Assembly (NCBI GenBank): GCA_014075255.1
Contig: CP046178.1
Location: 1,754,894-1,818,893, forward strand
Direction: 5' to 3'
Length of the DNA stretch: 64,000 nucleotides
DNA from: Gammaproteobacteria bacterium
Lineage (GTDB): Bacteria; Pseudomonadota; Gammaproteobacteria; UBA4575
This document shows, one piece after another, positions 16,222 to 25,775 of this stretch (positions are counted from its first letter, which is position 1; each line of letters begins with the position of its first letter). A program made the position numbers and the translations under genes. Below the pieces are notes generated by a model, which worked only from the letters and a program-made list of their open reading frames with translations, was not told where the DNA came from and ran no database searches.

Positions 16222-17175
16222 TTAGTGTGAAGTTTGATTACCGCCATCATTTACAGCTCGATCTAATGCAGCCTGAGTTCTTGCTATCAACAGTTCTGCA
16301 TAATCTTCTTCTGCCATTTCTGCTACACCAACCGAAAGTGTAAATTTTTCAGTTAGCTTTTGATCACCCAAGACAAGGTGGTTTACGGCTTTATGTATTC
16401 GTTTCACTACATTTTCAGCTTGGATCTCATCTGTGCCAATTAATAGCAATGCTATGCATCCTTCATCGTGCTTAACGGCCATATCCATACCACGCAGCTG
16501 AATTTGCACTGCATTAGCCACCGCTTGAAATATTTTATCTGCTGTATAGGATCCGTAAGAATGAACAAAATTATCATAACGATCGATCTTTAGAATCATG
16601 ATCGACAATGCACGATTGCGCATTGCGCAGCGCGTCATTTCATACGGCAGTGTTTCCTTCATCCACTCCATATTATATAAACCGGTTGCTTGATCTTTTT
16701 CTGCTTTAATTTTACTTCTAGCTTCTTCATGCATGCGTTGGTACAGCAAACGATTTAAATCAAGCATACGCTTAACAAATAGCTTCATTAAATTTTTTGC
16801 GAAATTTAAATCACTGGAAACAAATTCCCATAAAAGCTTTTCAGGAATTTCTAGTACTTTGCAGTTGGATTGGGCAATTACAAATGCACTTGTCGCTTGA
16901 CCACCAATGACAGACATTTCGCCTACCGTATCGCCAGGATTTAATGTCACAACTGCGGATGCATCTTCTTGAAGATGCATACCTAAATGGCCGTCAACAA
17001 TGACATACATGGAGTGATTCTCCTGGTCTTTATACAACAACATCTGACCAGGGTTTAAAGACTTACTTGAACACTTAACCAATAACTCGGAACATTGCTC
17101 CAAATCTACCGCACCAAACAAACCAAGCCGTGACAGCGTGGAAAGTTGTCGGGTATCGCCAGGCGCTATAGTCAT
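16222..17175 (-). CDS. Cyclic-nucleotide-binding domain plus degenerate GGDEF domain protein
   Basis: 317 residues. Residues 15-130 form a CRP-type cNMP-binding domain (VIVDGHLGMHL, NPGDTVGEMSVIGG). Residues 155-310 have the overall layout of a GGDEF diguanylate cyclase domain (DQATGLYNMEWM, ALSIMILKIDRYDNF, FTLSVGVAEMA), but the catalytic GGDEF loop reads KHDEGCIALLL, so both glycines and the metal-binding glutamate pattern are lost. It is therefore probably not a cyclase; it may bind GTP or c-di-GMP or work by protein contact. It appears to be a single-gene unit. Confidence 0.85.
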   Translation of the reverse strand: MTIAPGDTRQLSTLSRLGLFGAVDLEQCSELLVKCSSKSLNPGQMLLYKDQENHSMYVIVDGHLGMHLQEDASAVVTLNPGDTVGEMSVIGGQATSAFVIAQSNCKVLEIPEKLLWEFVSSDLNFAKNLMKLFVKRMLDLNRLLYQRMHEEARSKIKAEKDQATGLYNMEWMKETLPYEMTRCAMRNRALSIMILKIDRYDNFVHSYGSYTADKIFQAVANAVQIQLRGMDMAVKHDEGCIALLLIGTDEIQAENVVKRIHKAVNHLVLGDQKLTEKFTLSVGVAEMAEEDYAELLIARTQAALDRAVNDGGNQTSH

Positions 17176-17305
17176 GAAGTAAATAGTGCTGGTTAAAGAA
17201 TATACTTTATCCTAAAGATGTGTGAATGCAAAACAGTATTGGTTCGTTCAGGCCTATAAGCGCTAAATAGATAATTGTAATGACAAGTATTTATATAGCG
17301 TCAAA

Positions 17306-17686
17306 TTAGTGGTCTTTATTCCAACTGCCTTTTTTCTTTTTCTGCTTATGCTTACCTTTGTGTTTTTTACGAAATGCTTTACGCTCTTCCGGAGACATGC
17401 TCTGCCATTTCTCACGCAATCTTTCTCTTTTCTCTGGCGGTAAATCCTTGTACCACTTGTAACGTTCACGAACTTTATCTTGTTTTTCTGGCGTCATGTT
17501 TTGCCAATTCTGAGCGCCACGTGACAACTTATTTTGCTTGTGCGGGGGTAAATCAGACCATTTGCCTTCAAACTTTTTCAACACTCGCTGCTGCTCAGCA
17601 CTTAAATCATCCCACGCAATGGGATCTTGTGCATGCGCGCTCACACAAAGCATTAGCAAGATAATTGTAGTAAGTACTTTACTCAT
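17306..17686 (-). CDS. DUF3106 family periplasmic protein
   Basis: 126 residues with a Sec signal peptide (cleavage near AHA-QD, residue 19). The mature part consists of short repeats of the form W-x2-L/M-PE/P-x2-K/R (SDLPPHKQNKL, QNMTPEKQDKV, KDLPPEKRERL, QSMSPEERKAF) and a very basic C-terminus rich in K, as in DUF3106. Such proteins are found behind ECF sigma and DUF3619 genes. They resemble Spy/CpxP-type Zn-resistance chaperones in composition, but function is not established. It lies 24 bp after the DUF3619 gene. Confidence 0.82.
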   Translation of the reverse strand: MSKVLTTIILLMLCVSAHAQDPIAWDDLSAEQQRVLKKFEGKWSDLPPHKQNKLSRGAQNWQNMTPEKQDKVRERYKWYKDLPPEKRERLREKWQSMSPEERKAFRKKHKGKHKQKKKKGSWNKDH

Positions 17687-17710
17687 CAGCGGATTCAGTA
17701 TTGTTGCCTA

Positions 17711-18064
17711 TTAACTTGTAACATCTTCTTCGACTAACCAAGTATAAAACTCTAGCTCTTCGTATAATTCAGTTGCATCTTGAGTAGCGACAAGCTCAAT
17801 TTCTTGAACCTCTTCGGCATCCATGGGCTGATTCAATTGTGTGGTTACAATCACTACTGCGATAAAAATTGAGAAGGCTGTAGCCGCAGCTGCAAACAGC
17901 TTAGGTACATTAAACCCTCTAGAGGGTTTATCTAAAGCTTGCTGTCTAGCCGCTACAATACGTTGACTGGTTTCTGCATCGATGCGATTTATAGAATCAT
18001 CCAAAGCATCACATACTATTGAAACTAGTTTTTCATCATTTACATTTTGGTCATCTTTGTTCAT
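17711..18064 (-). CDS. DUF3619-like single-pass membrane protein, putative anti-sigma factor
   Basis: 117 residues: a cytoplasmic N-terminal half, one transmembrane helix at about 57-75 (LFAAAATAFSIFIAVVIV), and a short acidic periplasmic tail. Topology and position directly behind an ECF sigma gene (ATGA overlap of four bases) fit an anti-sigma factor, although no zinc-binding ZAS motif (HxxxCxxC) is present. DUF3619 is the best family match from memory. Confidence 0.75.
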   Translation of the reverse strand: MNKDDQNVNDEKLVSIVCDALDDSINRIDAETSQRIVAARQQALDKPSRGFNVPKLFAAAATAFSIFIAVVIVTTQLNQPMDAEEVQEIELVATQDATELYEELEFYTWLVEEDVTS

Positions 18065-18603
18065 AAGTTTTCCTGTAATTGTTCACGCAAAAAATGCACA
18101 GCTCTTGAGTAATGTGTTTTTACACTTCCTTGTGAACATTTCATAATCTTTGCGGTTTCTGCTACATCCATACCTTCCCAAGCACGCAATAAAAAAGCCT
18201 GTCTCTGACGTGGCGATAACTGTTGAATAAAATGATCGACGCGTTCAACAGAGTCATCTAAATCTGCAACTGCACCGGGACCTAAATCACTACTAGGTGC
18301 GTGCTGCACTGGATCATAACCATCGTCTTCATCATCAGCATTGCTAAACCAAACCCGCCAGCGGCTTTGCGTGGTGTTTTTGCGGTGAAAGTCCATTATG
18401 CGATTATTCAGTATGCGATAAAACAGCGGCGCCCACTGATCCGCAGGCTTATTGGCATACTTACTCGCTAACTGCATCATGGCATCCTGCACTACATCTA
18501 AAGCGTCTTCTCGGTTTCTAGTTGACAGTTGAGCCATACGAAAGGCACGTCTTTCCGTCTTCATTAGAAACTCTTCAAGCTGCTGTGACTGTGTTGAATT
18601 CAA
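18061..18603 (-). CDS. ECF-type RNA polymerase sigma factor
   Basis: 180 residues. Region 2 is EDALDVVQDAMMQLASKY with the W-x-P-LFYRILNNRIMDFHR segment for -10 recognition. Region 4 is LSPRQRQAFLLRAWEGMDVAETAKIMKCSQGSVKTHYSRAV, a helix-turn-helix for the -35. An acidic insert (NADDEDDGYDPVQ) separates them. The frame begins at TTG (18603) just after a GAGGAAAG ribosome site. It heads the operon sigma-DUF3619-DUF3106. The signal and target promoters are unknown. Confidence 0.88.
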   Translation of the reverse strand: MNSTQSQQLEEFLMKTERRAFRMAQLSTRNREDALDVVQDAMMQLASKYANKPADQWAPLFYRILNNRIMDFHRKNTTQSRWRVWFSNADDEDDGYDPVQHAPSSDLGPGAVADLDDSVERVDHFIQQLSPRQRQAFLLRAWEGMDVAETAKIMKCSQGSVKTHYSRAVHFLREQLQENL

Positions 18604-18997
18604 ACTTTCCTCATTTATTCAGCAGCTTTATTAATTAAATCTTTCAGCAAAATCATATACCGTGCTGATAGGCTGGCTAACTATGTGGAAGAACCACATT
18701 TCACGACATAGAATGCCCTTACAATATTAACAACGCATGAGCGCTCATTTGGTTGACATATTCACCTAAGTAAAAGCATTAGATAGTTCACAATGTTAAT
18801 GTAGTTTATGCACATTATCCTGTAATTAGAAAATCCAGTATAAGTTTCAGCTTAATGCAGTTCGATAAAATATTTTAACTATGAATATCAGTACTTTAAG
18901 GGTACTAAAACCGTATATTTACCCATTCAATGCAATTAAATCTTTATATTCTCATATTTGTTAGCGATTTTATTCACAGAGTTATCCACAAATACGT
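18604..18997. other. 394-bp divergent intergenic region between the ECF sigma gene and priA
   Basis: No coding frame or RNA gene recognised. It is A/T-rich and must hold the promoters of both divergent genes. Two DnaA boxes lie at its right end. No clear ECF-type GAAC/TCTG pair was found for autoregulation. Confidence 0.55.
18970..18990 (+). promoter_or_regulatory. Tandem DnaA boxes upstream of priA
   Basis: TTATTCACA (18970-18978) and TTATCCACA (18982-18990) both match TTATnCACA and lie in the same orientation, 3 bp apart, ending 7 bp before the priA start codon. Bound DnaA would cover the ribosome site or promoter region of priA. Confidence 0.7.
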
Positions 18998-21205
18998 ATG
19001 AATTCTCCCTCTGTTTTAATCATTGCTTTACCCATCCCGCTATACCAGACGTTTGAGTATTTACCTGCTAAAGACCTGGATTTTAAACATTACAAAATAG
19101 GTACACGTGTACGTGTGCAATTTGGAGCACGCAAGCTGATTGGTCTAATTATAAAAAAGGCAGCTAATAGCTCACTGCCCATCAATAAACTCAAACGTGT
19201 AACAGAAGTATTAGATGATGAACCAATATTTGATAAGGCGTTATTAGAATTATTATTCTGGGCGGCAGAATACTATCAACAAGCTATTGGTGAAGTATTA
19301 TTTACCGCACTACCTTCGGTATTACGTAAAGGCAAGTTAATTACTCCCACAACCAGCACACTATACAAATTATCCACTGATCAAAATTTAGATTCTGAAT
19401 TAGCTCGTGCACCCAAACAACGTTTAATCGTTGAGTTATTAAAAGCGAGCCCCAACGGACTCAGTGCTGAAGAAGTCGCAATTCATATGCCTAATTGGCG
19501 AAGCGCTATGAATGCGCTTTTGAGTAAAAATTTCATAAAGAAGGTTCAACAAGAAATTTTACCCCAATCAATAAGCACTGAAAAATCAATAGAGAAATTG
19601 AACTTAAACACAGAGCAACAACAAGCTTATGAGGAATTAACCACTAAGCTTAATAAATTTAATTGTTGTTTATTAGATGGTGTTACCGGTAGTGGAAAAA
19701 CTGAAGTTTATTTATCTCTAGCTGCAGATGTAATAGCAAAAAAGAAGCAGGTTCTTATACTTGTACCTGAAATTGGTCTCACGCCTCAACTATTACAACG
19801 CATTGAATCTCGCTTAGGCGAGAAAGTGCATTTAACGCATTCAGGTTTAAACGATAACGAACGCGCACAAACTTGGCTTGCAACAAAAACCAATAAAGCA
19901 AGCATAGTAGTAGGTACGCGCTCGGCTATTTTCCTACCCTACTCCAAACTTGGATTAATTATAATAGATGAAGAACATGATCTATCTTTTAAACAACACG
20001 AAGGATTTCTTTACAATGCGCGAGATATTGCAGTTTACCGCGCCCATCAATTGAAAATACCTATTTTACTTGGTACTGCAACACCTTCTTTCGAAACTCA
20101 GCACAATGTTAATAACCAGCGTTATCAAAAATTGGTGCTTTCTAAGCGGGCAAAAGATTCAAGTGTCCCCGATGTTAAATTAGTTGATATGCGTTCAGTA
20201 GCTTCATCAGACGGCCTATCTAATGAACTCATACAAGCGATGCTAACTGAGCTAGCGAACGGCAATCAAATACTATTATTTTTAAACCGTCGCGGTTACG
20301 CTCCAACCATACTCTGCCAAGAATGCGCATGGATAGCAGAATGCACAAGGTGCGATGCGCGTATGACATTTTACAAAAAAAGAAATATTTTAAAATGTCA
20401 CCATTGTATGAAGGAAGAAAAAGTTCCTGAAATTTGCCCCACGTGTAACTCAGATAAACTTTTATGGTTGGGCGAAGGTACACAAAGAATTGAGAATAAA
20501 TTAAAAGAAATTTTTCCGAATACAGCGATCACACGTATTGATCGCGACAGTACACGTAAAAAAAATGCCTTAGAAGAGAAGCTGAATGAAATTCATTCTG
20601 GCAAATATCAGATCGTTATTGGCACACAAATGTTATCCAAAGGACATGATTTCCCCAATGTTACTTTAGTCGGCATTTTGAATGTTGATCATGGTCTATT
20701 CAGTACTGACTTTCGTGCTACCGAGCGTCTTGCGCAGTTACTTGTACAGGTCGCAGGCCGGGCTGGACGAAGTACAAAAAAAGGTAAAGTATTACTGCAA
20801 ACCTATTTGCCAGAACACCCGCAATTAAATTGTTTATTGGCCGAGGGGTATACCGCTTTTAGTAAAGAAGCATTAAAAATTCGCAAAGAATGCGCCCTAC
20901 CCCCCTACACCTTTATGCTCATGGTTCGTGCGCGTGCCAATAGTATGGGGTTGACACAAAACTTTTTACAGGACGTTAAATCTCTCATGGAAAAAGAAAA
21001 CATTCAGGGCTTAACTATCTATGGGCCTATTCCTGCAATGATGGAGCGTAAAGCAGGAATGTATCAAAGCCAGTTGATTATTTTTGCCAAGCACAGGAAA
21101 TCAATTCAACAAAATTTAACCAATTGGACCCAAGCGATCACCGCACGGCCACTCGCCAAGCGCGTACGGTGGGATATTGAGGTTGACCCCCTAGAGATGA
21201 ATTAA
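18998..21205 (+). CDS. priA: Primosomal replication helicase PriA
   Basis: 735 residues (E. coli 732). The N-terminal 3'-DNA-binding domain is followed by the helicase core: Walker A GVTGSGKTEV near 230, Walker B IIDEEHDLSFKQHEG, and motif VI QVAGRAGRS. Eight cysteines for two zinc ions are visible as CQEC, CTRC, CHHC and CPTC between motifs IV and V. PriA reloads DnaB at stalled forks. The priA-argS-ftsN order is the conserved gammaproteobacterial one. Two DnaA boxes lie immediately upstream. Confidence 0.97.
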   Translation: MNSPSVLIIALPIPLYQTFEYLPAKDLDFKHYKIGTRVRVQFGARKLIGLIIKKAANSSLPINKLKRVTEVLDDEPIFDKALLELLFWAAEYYQQAIGEVLFTALPSVLRKGKLITPTTSTLYKLSTDQNLDSELARAPKQRLIVELLKASPNGLSAEEVAIHMPNWRSAMNALLSKNFIKKVQQEILPQSISTEKSIEKLNLNTEQQQAYEELTTKLNKFNCCLLDGVTGSGKTEVYLSLAADVIAKKKQVLILVPEIGLTPQLLQRIESRLGEKVHLTHSGLNDNERAQTWLATKTNKASIVVGTRSAIFLPYSKLGLIIIDEEHDLSFKQHEGFLYNARDIAVYRAHQLKIPILLGTATPSFETQHNVNNQRYQKLVLSKRAKDSSVPDVKLVDMRSVASSDGLSNELIQAMLTELANGNQILLFLNRRGYAPTILCQECAWIAECTRCDARMTFYKKRNILKCHHCMKEEKVPEICPTCNSDKLLWLGEGTQRIENKLKEIFPNTAITRIDRDSTRKKNALEEKLNEIHSGKYQIVIGTQMLSKGHDFPNVTLVGILNVDHGLFSTDFRATERLAQLLVQVAGRAGRSTKKGKVLLQTYLPEHPQLNCLLAEGYTAFSKEALKIRKECALPPYTFMLMVRARANSMGLTQNFLQDVKSLMEKENIQGLTIYGPIPAMMERKAGMYQSQLIIFAKHRKSIQQNLTNWTQAITARPLAKRVRWDIEVDPLEMN

Positions 21206-21317
21206 CGATTTACTAGAAATGAACTAGGCTATCTCTACTTTATTCACTATCATAACTAACGCAAATCTTCTGAAATTCAGTACAATGCAACGCCTTTAAA
21301 GACCCAAACCTGCCTAC

Positions 21318-23078
21318 ATGCAATCACAAATAGCCAAACTTATCAGCGCAGCAATAGCGAATCTTCAATCGGCTGGAAGCATTTCCGAAGATCTAAGAAC
21401 AGATGTGCATGTGGCTCGCAGTAAAGATAAAACTCATGGAGACTTTGCCTGCAATGTTGCTTTGCAACTCGCGAAACAAGCGAAAATACCGCCTCGAAAA
21501 TTAGCAGAAATGCTACTGGCTAACATGCCTGAAGACCCTATCGTGGCAAAAATTGAAATTGCTGGACCTGGTTTTCTTAACTTTTATATACAAGAAAACT
21601 TACATGGTGAGGTGCTTAATATCATCATGCAGCAACAAGACCAATACGGTCTTTCAAAAATTTATGCGGATAAAAAAGTACAGATTGAATTCGTATCCGC
21701 AAACCCTACAGGACCCTTACATGTAGGTCATGGTAGAGGTGCAGCTTATGGCGCTACTATTGGAAATCTATTAGCCGCAGTAGGTTATGAAGTACAGCGC
21801 GAATATTATGTAAATGATGCCGGCAGACAGATCGATATCCTGACTGCATCTGTTTGGCTGCGTTATTTAGAATTATGTGATGAAAAATTTGCATTCCCTA
21901 CTAATGGTTATCAAGGCGATTATGTTTGGGATATTGCAGCCACATTACATCGTGAACATGCTGATAAATATAACCACGCAACTCAAGAATGGGTGTCCGA
22001 CCTACCTGCTGACGAACCCAAAGGTGGCGATAAAGAAGTTTATATCGATGCCATCATTGCTAAAACTAAAACTTTATTAGGTGAAAGTGGTTATGGCACT
22101 TTTACCAAATGTGCTTTAGATACGATCACTAATGATATCAAAGACGATTTAGAATTATTCGGTGTACATTATGATAATTGGTTTTCAGAAAAATCACTAG
22201 TAACCAATAACAAGGTACACGCTGCACTCGCAACGCTAGAAGAAAACGGTCACAGTTACATTAAAGATGATGCAATTTGGTTTCGTAGTACTAACTTTGG
22301 CGACGAAAAAGATCGAGTTTTAGTTCGTGCTAATGGCTCGCATACATATTTTGCATCTGATATAGCTTATCACTTAGACAAATATCAACGTGGCTTTGAC
22401 AAACTAATTAATATCTGGGGCGCAGATCATCACGGCTATATAACGCGGATAAAAGCTGCGGTGCAAGCATTAGGCAAAGATCCTAAATGCTTGCAAATTC
22501 CATTAGTACAATTTGCAAATCTGTATAGAGGCGGTGAGAAACTTGCAATGTCTACGCGTTCTGGTGAGTTTGTTACCTTGCGCGAGCTTCGTAAACAAGT
22601 GGGTAAAGATGCTGCACGCTTTTTTTATGTAATGCGCAAACATGAACAGCATTTAGACTTTGATTTGGATCTTGCTACCTCGCAATCGAAGGATAATCCT
22701 GTTTTCTATGTGCAATATGTACATGCCAGAATTTGTAGGATATTTGAACAAGCAGGCATCGATATGAATGATCAAACCGTTATTAATGCAGATACTGAGA
22801 AATTATCGAATGAATATGAAAAAAATATATTGAAAATATTAAGTCAATTTACTGAAAGTATTTCATCTTCTGCAGATAAACTATCTCCACATATTTTAGT
22901 AAACTATCTGCGCGATGTGGCGAATGCTTTCCATAGTTTTTATGACAAAAAAGAAAATAAGGTATTAGTTGATGATGTCGTATTACGGAATGCTAGACTT
23001 AAGTTAATATATGCCACCAAAATTGTCATCCATAACGGCTTGACGCTTCTTGATGTAAGTGCACCCCAAAGAATGTAA
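21318..23078 (+). CDS. argS: Arginyl-tRNA synthetase
   Basis: 586 residues, class I synthetase. The HIGH signature is PTGPLHVGHGRGAAYG near 133-148. The second signature is reduced to the ALAMSTR type (KLAMSTRSGEFV), as usual for bacterial ArgRS. The N-terminal Add1 domain (about 1-90) and the C-terminal anticodon-binding DALR domain (about 460-586, ending LTLLDVSAPQRM) are complete. It charges tRNA-Arg and lies between priA and ftsN. Confidence 0.97.
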   Translation: MQSQIAKLISAAIANLQSAGSISEDLRTDVHVARSKDKTHGDFACNVALQLAKQAKIPPRKLAEMLLANMPEDPIVAKIEIAGPGFLNFYIQENLHGEVLNIIMQQQDQYGLSKIYADKKVQIEFVSANPTGPLHVGHGRGAAYGATIGNLLAAVGYEVQREYYVNDAGRQIDILTASVWLRYLELCDEKFAFPTNGYQGDYVWDIAATLHREHADKYNHATQEWVSDLPADEPKGGDKEVYIDAIIAKTKTLLGESGYGTFTKCALDTITNDIKDDLELFGVHYDNWFSEKSLVTNNKVHAALATLEENGHSYIKDDAIWFRSTNFGDEKDRVLVRANGSHTYFASDIAYHLDKYQRGFDKLINIWGADHHGYITRIKAAVQALGKDPKCLQIPLVQFANLYRGGEKLAMSTRSGEFVTLRELRKQVGKDAARFFYVMRKHEQHLDFDLDLATSQSKDNPVFYVQYVHARICRIFEQAGIDMNDQTVINADTEKLSNEYEKNILKILSQFTESISSSADKLSPHILVNYLRDVANAFHSFYDKKENKVLVDDVVLRNARLKLIYATKIVIHNGLTLLDVSAPQRM

Positions 23079-23098
23079 AGAGCAGGTTTAGAAAACTC

Positions 23099-23644
23099 AT
23101 GGCACGCAAAAGAAAACGCTCTACAGCGAAATCATCCAGCATCATTCCAGCATGGATATGGTTGACGCTTGGTATTTTAATCGGCTTGGGTATAGCAATG
23201 TTTACCGGTTCAAATGTCGGCAATGTAGAGCAAGTGACTACATCTTCACAATCAAAAGTCACTAAAGAACCTGAAACCAAACGCAAATTCGATTTTTATA
23301 CCTTGTTGCCTGAACTTGAAATTGTGATACCTCTGGAAGAGTCACAACCACCTAAACAGAAACCCTCTGCTTCACCCGACACTACTAACAAACAACAAAC
23401 AAACTATAGAGGCGGTTACTTATTACAAGCAGGTTCGTTTCAACAATTTAATGAGGCCGACAGTCTGAAAGCACGCTTAGCGTTAATTGGCGTAGAAGCG
23501 AATATTCAATCTGTAGAGGTGAATAAAACCAAATGGCATCGCGTGCAAATTGGCCCTTCCAATGATCGCAATGCGCTTGAGAAACTTCGCAAACGTTTAA
23601 AGTCCAGTCAAATCGATACGATTCTGTTGCAAGCTAAAAAGTAG
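23099..23644 (+). CDS. ftsN: SPOR-domain division protein FtsN
   Basis: 181 residues, shorter than E. coli FtsN (319). A basic cytoplasmic start (MARKRKRSTAKSS) is followed by one membrane helix (about 19-38), a periplasmic linker, and a SPOR domain at about 105-180 (GGYLLQAGSFQQFNEADSLKARL, then WHRVQIGPSNDRNALEKLR). SPOR binds denuded septal peptidoglycan; FtsN activates FtsWI at the divisome. The assignment rests on topology plus position 20 bp after argS. Confidence 0.87.
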   Translation: MARKRKRSTAKSSSIIPAWIWLTLGILIGLGIAMFTGSNVGNVEQVTTSSQSKVTKEPETKRKFDFYTLLPELEIVIPLEESQPPKQKPSASPDTTNKQQTNYRGGYLLQAGSFQQFNEADSLKARLALIGVEANIQSVEVNKTKWHRVQIGPSNDRNALEKLRKRLKSSQIDTILLQAKK

Positions 23645-23760
23645 TATTAATTTACGAATCTTTTTACTGAACGATAATTTAGAAAGAAACTACAGTTTGG
23701 TCTTTATCGGGCAGATCTGATCCAATTGTCCCTAAGACCCCAAAACTGCTGTAATTGTTA

Positions 23761-25569
23761 TTATGTAAGCGATTCATACATAGATTCGATATCTTCAGAA
23801 AATGTCTGCAAAAGTTGAGGACGTTTTGTTTTTAGCGTTGGAGTAAGTAATCCATTTTCAATACTCCAAGGTTCCAGATATAAACTAACTCGCCGCACTT
23901 GAGCATAACCTGGGAATTCACTCAGGCATTTTGATAAGTGTTTTATAATATGTTTATGTGCACCAGTATCGTGCAAACTTTCTGGTGTATTTCGATCTAT
24001 ACCTAGTTTATTGGCAAGGGTTCTCCATTCAACCTCATTTAAAACTAATAGAGCCGCTAGAAAAGGCTTGGCTTCACCTATTATCATCGCTTGGTCAAAT
24101 AGTGGATCCGCACAAATTGTAGTTTCCATATCTTGTGGAGGCACTTTTTCTGCACTGGCTAAAACAATAATATCTTTGATGCGGCCGGTAATATACAGAT
24201 ATCCATCATCACTAATAGAGGCTAGATCTCCAGTATGTAACCAGCCTTGTTCATCAATAACATCCTCGGTAGCTTGCTGGTTATTAAAATAACCCTGCAT
24301 TACACAATCACTTTTAGTACACAACTCTCCTTGCTCGGTAATTTTAATTTCTATACCAGGAAGCGGCTTACCTATGCTAAATGGGTCATTATCCTCTTTG
24401 CGACCTACACTTATGGTGGGGCTGCACTCGGTCATACCATAGCCTTGATAAACCGGTATACCTAAGCTGATAAAAAATTGCGCAATAGATTTATTTAGAG
24501 CCGCTCCACCAGCAATTGCGTATCGAAGCCTACCACCCAATCTTTGTTTAATTTTCTTAGCTACCAAAAAATCTAGTATTGGCCAAAATAATAAACTCCA
24601 ATGACTTCCTGTAGCTTTAGTTTGATATTGAAACCGACGCCAACCCACTTGCTGTGTGAGCTCAAATACTTTTTTCTTAAAAGAAGATTCTTTCTGCAAG
24701 GAACCCAACACTTTAGCGTAAATCATTTCATAAATACGCGGCACCGAAATAAAGGCTGTTGGCCTTACTGCTTGAATATCTTCAGCAAGATGCTGAACAG
24801 AGCGTGCAAAAGATACTTTTGAACTAGCCATCATCGGCAAGAAGCATCCGCCGGTGCGTTCTAAAGTATGAGACAAGGGCAAGAAAGATAAAAACACATC
24901 GTCAGGATAAAATTCACCACATTGCAAGGCGGCATAAGCATTCGCCAAAATATTTTTATGACTCAGCATCACACCTTTAGGTTTCCCGGTGGTGCCGGAG
25001 GTATACACTATCGTCGCCAAATCTTCACTATTAACACCTTCAATTGTAAATGGCGTACTTGCCTCACCTGTATTTATCCATTGATGCAAACGAATTATTT
25101 GCTCACTTTGTTGATCATCTTCTGGCGACTCAACACTAATTACACGTTGCAGCGCGTCCGTTATAGATGGAATTTTAGATAGTTCTCGCCACTGACGTTG
25201 ATTTTGAATCAATAAAATTTTTACCCCCGCATCCTTAATAACATATGCAACATTGTTCGGCCGATCATTGGTATACAAAGGAACCGTTACTAAACCGCAA
25301 GCCATAGCAGCGATATCAAACATCACCCATTCAGGGCAGTTTCGCAACATGATGGCGACACGATCGCCTCTTTCAAGTTGTTCTTGCTTGATCGCTTGTT
25401 GAATATTCGCAATTTGATCAGCAACATTTTGCCAGCTAAGATCTGCCCAACCTTGCTCACCATTATGGTAGCCATAAGCGATCGCATTAGCAGAATGCAG
25501 GACACGTTGCTGCAACAAACCCGGTAGCGTCTTTGCAACTTCTGGTGTTATATAATCGGTGTTTGCCAT
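23761..25569 (-). CDS. Long-chain fatty-acid-CoA ligase (AMP-binding family)
   Basis: 602 residues with the acyl-adenylate motifs: IVYTSGTTGKPKGVMLSHKN (P-loop), YQGYGMTECSPTISVG (A5) and GWLHTGDLASIS (A7), then the hinge GRIKDIIVLASAEKVPPQDME. It resembles the FAA1/FadD15 group of long-chain ligases, which carry an extended C-terminal region, more than E. coli FadD. It would activate fatty acids with ATP and CoA at the membrane. It is convergent with ftsN and seems to be monocistronic. Confidence 0.9.
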   Translation of the reverse strand: MANTDYITPEVAKTLPGLLQQRVLHSANAIAYGYHNGEQGWADLSWQNVADQIANIQQAIKQEQLERGDRVAIMLRNCPEWVMFDIAAMACGLVTVPLYTNDRPNNVAYVIKDAGVKILLIQNQRQWRELSKIPSITDALQRVISVESPEDDQQSEQIIRLHQWINTGEASTPFTIEGVNSEDLATIVYTSGTTGKPKGVMLSHKNILANAYAALQCGEFYPDDVFLSFLPLSHTLERTGGCFLPMMASSKVSFARSVQHLAEDIQAVRPTAFISVPRIYEMIYAKVLGSLQKESSFKKKVFELTQQVGWRRFQYQTKATGSHWSLLFWPILDFLVAKKIKQRLGGRLRYAIAGGAALNKSIAQFFISLGIPVYQGYGMTECSPTISVGRKEDNDPFSIGKPLPGIEIKITEQGELCTKSDCVMQGYFNNQQATEDVIDEQGWLHTGDLASISDDGYLYITGRIKDIIVLASAEKVPPQDMETTICADPLFDQAMIIGEAKPFLAALLVLNEVEWRTLANKLGIDRNTPESLHDTGAHKHIIKHLSKCLSEFPGYAQVRRVSLYLEPWSIENGLLTPTLKTKRPQLLQTFSEDIESMYESLT

Positions 25570-25775
25570 ATCTCACATCATCTGACTTAAAGGCATTAAT
25601 TTGAACTAAAATATTCAATAATCACTATTATTTATAGCAAATTGCCTAATTATCATAGCCCCTGTTATATTTAGTTACGTAATAAATACCCTTAGTTTTT
25701 GGGGTTGAATTTGCTACTTATTGCACCCATATTTTATTAAATAACTAATGTTACCCACAATCGCAATTCTAGAAT

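Noticed and set aside
23690-23760. Terminator between ftsN and the acyl-CoA ligase
   Set aside because: The possible arms TTTGGTCTT and AAGACCCCAAA are imperfect and about 30 bp apart, without a T-run.
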